Positions 7,602 to 10,248 of a DNA stretch of 10,248 nt are shown here, piece by piece; the first letter of the stretch is position 1; every line of letters begins with the position of its first letter. The stretch comes from Euperipatoides rowelli. Taxonomy: Eukaryota > Onychophora > Udeonychophora > Euonychophora > Peripatopsidae. Under the pieces are notes generated by a model that saw only the letters and a list, made by a program, of their open reading frames with translations, did no database searches and had not been told where the DNA came from. Position numbers and translations under genes: made by a program. The DNA lies in NCBI GenBank assembly GCA_003024985.2, contig PXIH01S0023793.1, one strand, 5' to 3'.

Positions 7602-7696
7602 ATTATAATGTAATATATGCCAAATCTGGGCAAAGGGGAGGAGCCTAAACTGGAACTGGAAGTCATGTGACAGAAACCGGAAGTGCCACTATCTTG

Positions 7697-8245
7697 AAAA
7701 CACCTAGTTTGGCCCATAAGGTGCAAATTATATCTACTTCTGGGTTATTTTTCTCTTTATTATTTCTGACTTTAAGGAATCAATTAAAAAATTATTTTTG
7801 TTGGATATATTTTTCTTTGCATATTTAAAAAAAGGCATATAAATATGCAACGAAAAAACAACAAACAGTTTTTTTCTCTAAAAGTCACAAGATAATAAAG
7901 AAAAAAAAATCAAGATTTTCTTGCATTAGGAAATATCGTAATTTAATGTTTTATTTTTTTAATGAGGTGGGATTTTGCAAACACTAATCATATAACTTAA
8001 TAATAAAAATAATACAGTACTGTAATAATAATGATACAATAATAATACAGTAATAATGGAAAACTAGAAAAGTTGGAGATAATAATAAAAAAATTCAAGA
8101 TTTTTTTCGCATTTTTGAATTCTATACAAATTATTTGCAATTCCCTCACTTGATATTATTGTGTTTTTATACAGTCATAAAAATGACTGGAAAAGTAAAA
8201 GTTTGTTTGCATTATATAGCAATTTGAAAAAAAAAAGATACTGTA
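7697..8245. other. AT-rich intronic stretch between array and MITE
   Basis: Poly-T and poly-A runs and the AAT microsatellite are the only features. There is no coding potential. Confidence 0.4.
8000..8057. repeat. Degenerate (AAT)n microsatellite with ACAGTA interruptions
   Basis: AAT units are broken by TACAGTACTGTA and TACAGTAAT. It may have been seeded by a retroelement tail, but no element body is recognisable beside it. Confidence 0.6.
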
Positions 8246-8359
8246 TACAGTGCAGGAACCTATTTCTTGTATTTCAATGTATTCCTATGGAAATTTAATA
8301 CTCGATTTGCGTCACATATTTCAGAACAACACTACAACGCAAATCAATGCTCCAATGTA
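8246..8359. mobile_element. Decayed Tc1/mariner-type MITE (about 114 bp)
   Basis: The left end TACAGTGCAGGAACC and the inverted right end TACATTGGAGCATTG are both close to a TACAGTGGAACCT-type terminus, with TA as the probable target. Inside, GATTTGCGT (8304-8312) and ACGCAAATC (8337-8345) form a perfect 9-bp stem, and TTCAATGTATTCCTATGGAA resembles the body of such short elements. There is no coding capacity, so movement would depend on a transposase made elsewhere. Confidence 0.5.
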
Positions 8360-8393
8360 CTGTATATATATATATACTGTACATGTACTGTAT
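8357..8393. repeat. TACTGTA/(TA)n repeat block
   Basis: TACTGTA occurs three times within 37 bases, around a short (TA)n tract, immediately after the MITE end. Confidence 0.6.
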
Positions 8394-9072
8394 TTATAAT
8401 CCTCAAATTATGCTTGCCATTCTTTATTGTAATTTGACTAGTTTGTCTTGCTAAATGAGTTTTTTTTTGTTGTTGTTGTTACCCTATAAATAAACTAAAC
8501 TAGCATTGTTTAATTAATTGTTAATCTGACCAATTGCATTTCCTTGAAATATTTTGTTAATATTGTTGGAAATAGCACACTAGTCATTTAATTTTCTTTA
8601 CAAACCCCCTTAGGCACACCGACGGTTTACCATATTTAGTCTTGTCCATCAGTTTATTGAACAGATTATATATTCTGTATGATATATAATGGTGATCCTA
8701 AGTTATATTGTTAGGGGTCATCTTGCCAATATTATTTTAATTAGATGTCTTAAAGCAGTCTTAAGCATCATTTATAAAATTATTCTATGAGTCCAAACTG
8801 TTTTCCATTTGTTGATGGTGGGATCCATTGTTTTGGGTAGTGAGATTTGTATTACCTAGGTGTGGAGTGCAGCCTAAAAAGTGAAGAATTTGCTCTGAGA
8901 TTTGGGGATTTATAGGTAATTACACTGTGAAAAAATTGGGAAAGTGAGTTAAGATTGGAATGTCTACTTTAAGATACCTGCTGCCTGTAGCAGTCAAACC
9001 AACTAGCAGATTGACAAGATGAGACCCTATTTATCAAAATGTGACACAAGTATATAAAACAATTTAACTCAC
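8394..9072. other. AT-rich intron portion next to exon 9073-9513
   Basis: No repeats or coding similarity are recognised. The donor of the exon at the right edge is the only functional signal seen. Confidence 0.4.
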
Positions 9073-9513
9073 CTGAAAATTCATGGCTGATATGCTTCTT
9101 AGAACTGAACACTCCCTCGGTTATGTTTTTAACATCAGGATTTCCAGCTTCTTGAATATCCATAATTCTTTCTTGACTATTGATAACAGTAATGTTTTCA
9201 TCCATGATACTTTGATTGTGAGTAGTCACACCATCTTGATTATCCTTAGTACTTCTCTGTTGTATATCCAATATACTTTTACCATTCTGGATATCTATAT
9301 TATTTTCATCTCGTAATGCTAAATTCTTTTCACTTCGTTTGCAAGCTTCCTCCATTTCTAAACCAGACATAGGTCCTGTTCTAATTGCACATAAATGAAT
9401 CATTTCATCGAGTTCTTCATCAGTCATATCATGTGACGAGTACATATTTCTACTTGGACTTAATTGTTCTTGAGAAGGCCTCTTATCCCTTAGGTCCCTA
9501 ATTTTTGTCAATG
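9073..9513 (-). CDS. Internal exon of an unrecognised spliced gene (441 nt)
   Basis: This is an open stretch of 146 full codons, much longer than expected by chance in such AT-rich DNA. On the minus strand it is preceded by the acceptor ATTTTTAG and followed by the donor CAG|GTGAGT. It receives one base from the exon before and passes one base on, so it is a symmetric 1-1 exon. The first full codon is TTG (9511-9509), so no start is implied here. The product is hydrophilic and probably disordered. It begins with a basic, Ser/Pro-rich part, continues with an acidic helix-like part (DEELDEMIHLCAIRTG), and then has a Asn/Asp/Gln-rich part where D-I-Q recurs three times about 10-45 residues apart. 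There is no membrane segment, signal peptide or catalytic motif that I can see. I do not recognise the family. The function is unknown; only the exon call is supported. Confidence 0.6.
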
Positions 9514-9769
9514 CTAAAAATAGAAATCCAGAACAAGATATTTATATATCAAAACTTATCATTTGCAAGTTCTTTAAGTCATAAAATTATAAAGAAATAG
9601 TAAACTGATATGCAAACACTAAACATATGGCAATTTCAACTTAAAATACAATAATTATCCTCATGGTTATATGGATTTGCAATGTGAAAGCATAAACGTG
9701 GGATCTGGAAGAGCATTTACTGTATATGTAACTTCCTAGTCTTATATAACTTGTAACTCAAACCAATAC
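9514..9769. other. AT-rich stretch upstream of exon 9073-9513
   Basis: It carries the acceptor of that exon at its left edge. Nothing else can be supported. Confidence 0.4.
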
Positions 9770-9839
9770 TTAAACTAAAAAACAAAACTGGGCATATTGT
9801 TCCTTAGCTCTCCCCCACCCCACTGGGATTCTTCTCTTA

Positions 9840-9917
9840 AACTCCATGGGGCACACGGACCCTCCTCCTTTAGTACCGTACCCTCACTTCTTCCTTTATA
9901 GCAGTCAGGCCCTGACT
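9840..9917 (-). promoter_or_regulatory. Possible TATA promoter and start codon upstream of exon 9073-9513
   Basis: Reading the minus strand, TATAAAG lies at 9900-9894. About 50 nt downstream an ATG at 9847-9845 sits in a favourable context (CCCCATGG). It opens 25 codons (MEFKRRIPVGWGRAKEQYAQ and five more) before a TAA at 9772-9770. Just upstream of the TATA-like box is a palindrome, AGTCAGG-C-CCTGACT (9903-9917). The stretch 9800-9960 is clearly richer in GC than its surroundings. If genuine, this would be the first exon of the minus-strand gene, but I found no convincing donor leading to the acceptor at 9514. It could equally be an unrecognised repeat. Confidence 0.2.
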
Positions 9918-10042
9918 AAACTAGCAATGCATTGTCAGGTGGAGTCTAATGAACTCTCCTGCCACCTATGGTAGAAAATTGAACTATAACCAATCTATCA
10001 CTCTGCATATACAGTATAATTTTATTACATGTAGGCTGCGTA

Positions 10043-10129
10043 TGTTAATTTTCTCCGAGCAGAGCTCGGAGAACGACCATTACGTCACGGAGAACAGACA
10101 GTTAACATTCGAGTTCGAGATAATTAACA
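10043..10129. repeat. 87-bp nested inverted repeat with a perfect GC-rich hairpin
   Basis: The outer arms TGTTAATTTTCTC (10043-10055) and GAGATAATTAACA (10117-10129) are inverted copies with 12 of 13 bases matching. Partly overlapping the left arm is a perfect 10-bp hairpin, TTCTCCGAGC / GCTCGGAGAA, with a 3-base AGA loop (10051-10073). CGGAGAAC is repeated directly at 10067-10074 and 10088-10095. Between those copies is TTACGTCA (10080-10087), a variant of the ATF/CREB bZIP site. I see no flanking target-site duplication, so this may be a small foldback element or a regulatory block rather than a MITE. Confidence 0.6.
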
Positions 10130-10183
10130 TCCACTAACCACCATTACAGAGCATGAGTGCGTGTGCATTTTAGACACAGGCTG

Positions 10184-10210
10184 TTTTTTTTTTAATAAAT
10201 AAACTTTATT
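10184..10210 (-). other. Poly(A)-like tail after an AATAAA signal, possible retroelement or transcript 3' end
   Basis: On the minus strand AATAAAG (10210-10204) is followed, after an AT-rich gap of about 10 bases, by ten A (10193-10184). This resembles the 3' end of a retroposed transcript or a LINE/SINE whose body would lie beyond the right edge. No coding or SINE-like sequence is visible in the 38 bases left to the edge, so the call is tentative. Confidence 0.25.
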
Positions 10211-10248
10211 CATTTAATGCTAATTGTCCATTATCTTTCCTCTTTCTG

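Larger units (their letters stand above)
6927..7696 (+). repeat. Irregular array of about ten ETS-YY1-like 19-20-nt modules
   Basis: A module of form C(C/T)GGAAGT-N3-4-CCATCTTG recurs at 6927-6946, 6989-7008, 7020-7039, 7111-7129, 7189-7208, 7243-7261, 7289-7307, 7394-7412, 7512-7531 and 7677-7696. All copies are on the same strand, with spacing of about 31 to 165 bp. Modules at 7111 and 7289 are identical (CTGGAAGTCAGCCATCTTG). The first half matches the ETS-family site (CCGGAAGT) and the second half the YY1 core (GCCATCTTG). Several copies have CTGG or CAGG for CCGG, as expected from CpG decay. Copies are followed by similar A/T-rich words (GGATTTTCT at 7261, GGATTTTTC at 7208). I see a dispersed repeat array; regulatory activity is an inference. 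Confidence 0.75.

Noticed and set aside
7538-7726. Minus-strand open frame of 62 codons at the right of the array
   Set aside because: It is also a reverse reading of the modules, with no start or splice support.
9083-9316. Plus-strand open frame of 77 codons opposite the 441-nt exon
   Set aside because: It is a shadow of the longer minus-strand exon, which has proper splice borders.
9949-10137. Plus-strand open frame of 62 codons over the nested palindrome
   Set aside because: It has no family signature, and the palindrome explains the sequence better.

Overview
The window looks like AT-rich nuclear DNA from an animal, probably an invertebrate. It shows spliced exons with GT-AG borders, remnants of four classes of eukaryotic transposable element, many microsatellites, and no bacterial operon, tRNA or rRNA. 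Two isolated N bases (3297 and 5787) are assembly ambiguities. I cannot name the species.

Host gene (minus strand). Three exon candidates lie at 9073-9513, 1428-1501 and 1313-1349. Each has canonical splice borders. Each of the two short exons is open in only one frame, and in both that frame matches the phase left by the exon before it. Joined, they encode a hydrophilic, probably disordered segment followed by a short Cys/His/Trp-containing piece and a serine run. I do not recognise the protein. Right of the first exon, a TATA-like box, a start codon in good context and a GC-richer nested palindrome may mark a promoter, but this is weak.

The 7.57-kb intron between 1502 and 9072 holds most of the mobile DNA. 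From left to right it contains: a perfect 15-bp hairpin; the 3' end of a Ty3/gypsy retrotransposon with its LTR (2010-2700, minus); a nearly intact-ended but dead hAT DNA transposon (3792-5531, plus); the 5'-truncated 3' end of a Jockey/CR1-like LINE (5750-6441, minus); an array of about ten copies of a 19-20-nt module joining an ETS-like and a YY1-like site (6927-7696); and a decayed Tc1/mariner-type MITE (8246-8359). Both retroelements run in the same direction as the host gene, and the hAT runs against it.

The most unusual items are the ETS/YY1 array with other housekeeping-promoter-like motifs, the hAT element with same-direction subterminal repeats and a coiled-coil tail ending in a PIP-box-like motif, and the unrecognised spliced gene. 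No CRISPR array, prokaryotic defence system or complete autonomous mobile element is present.
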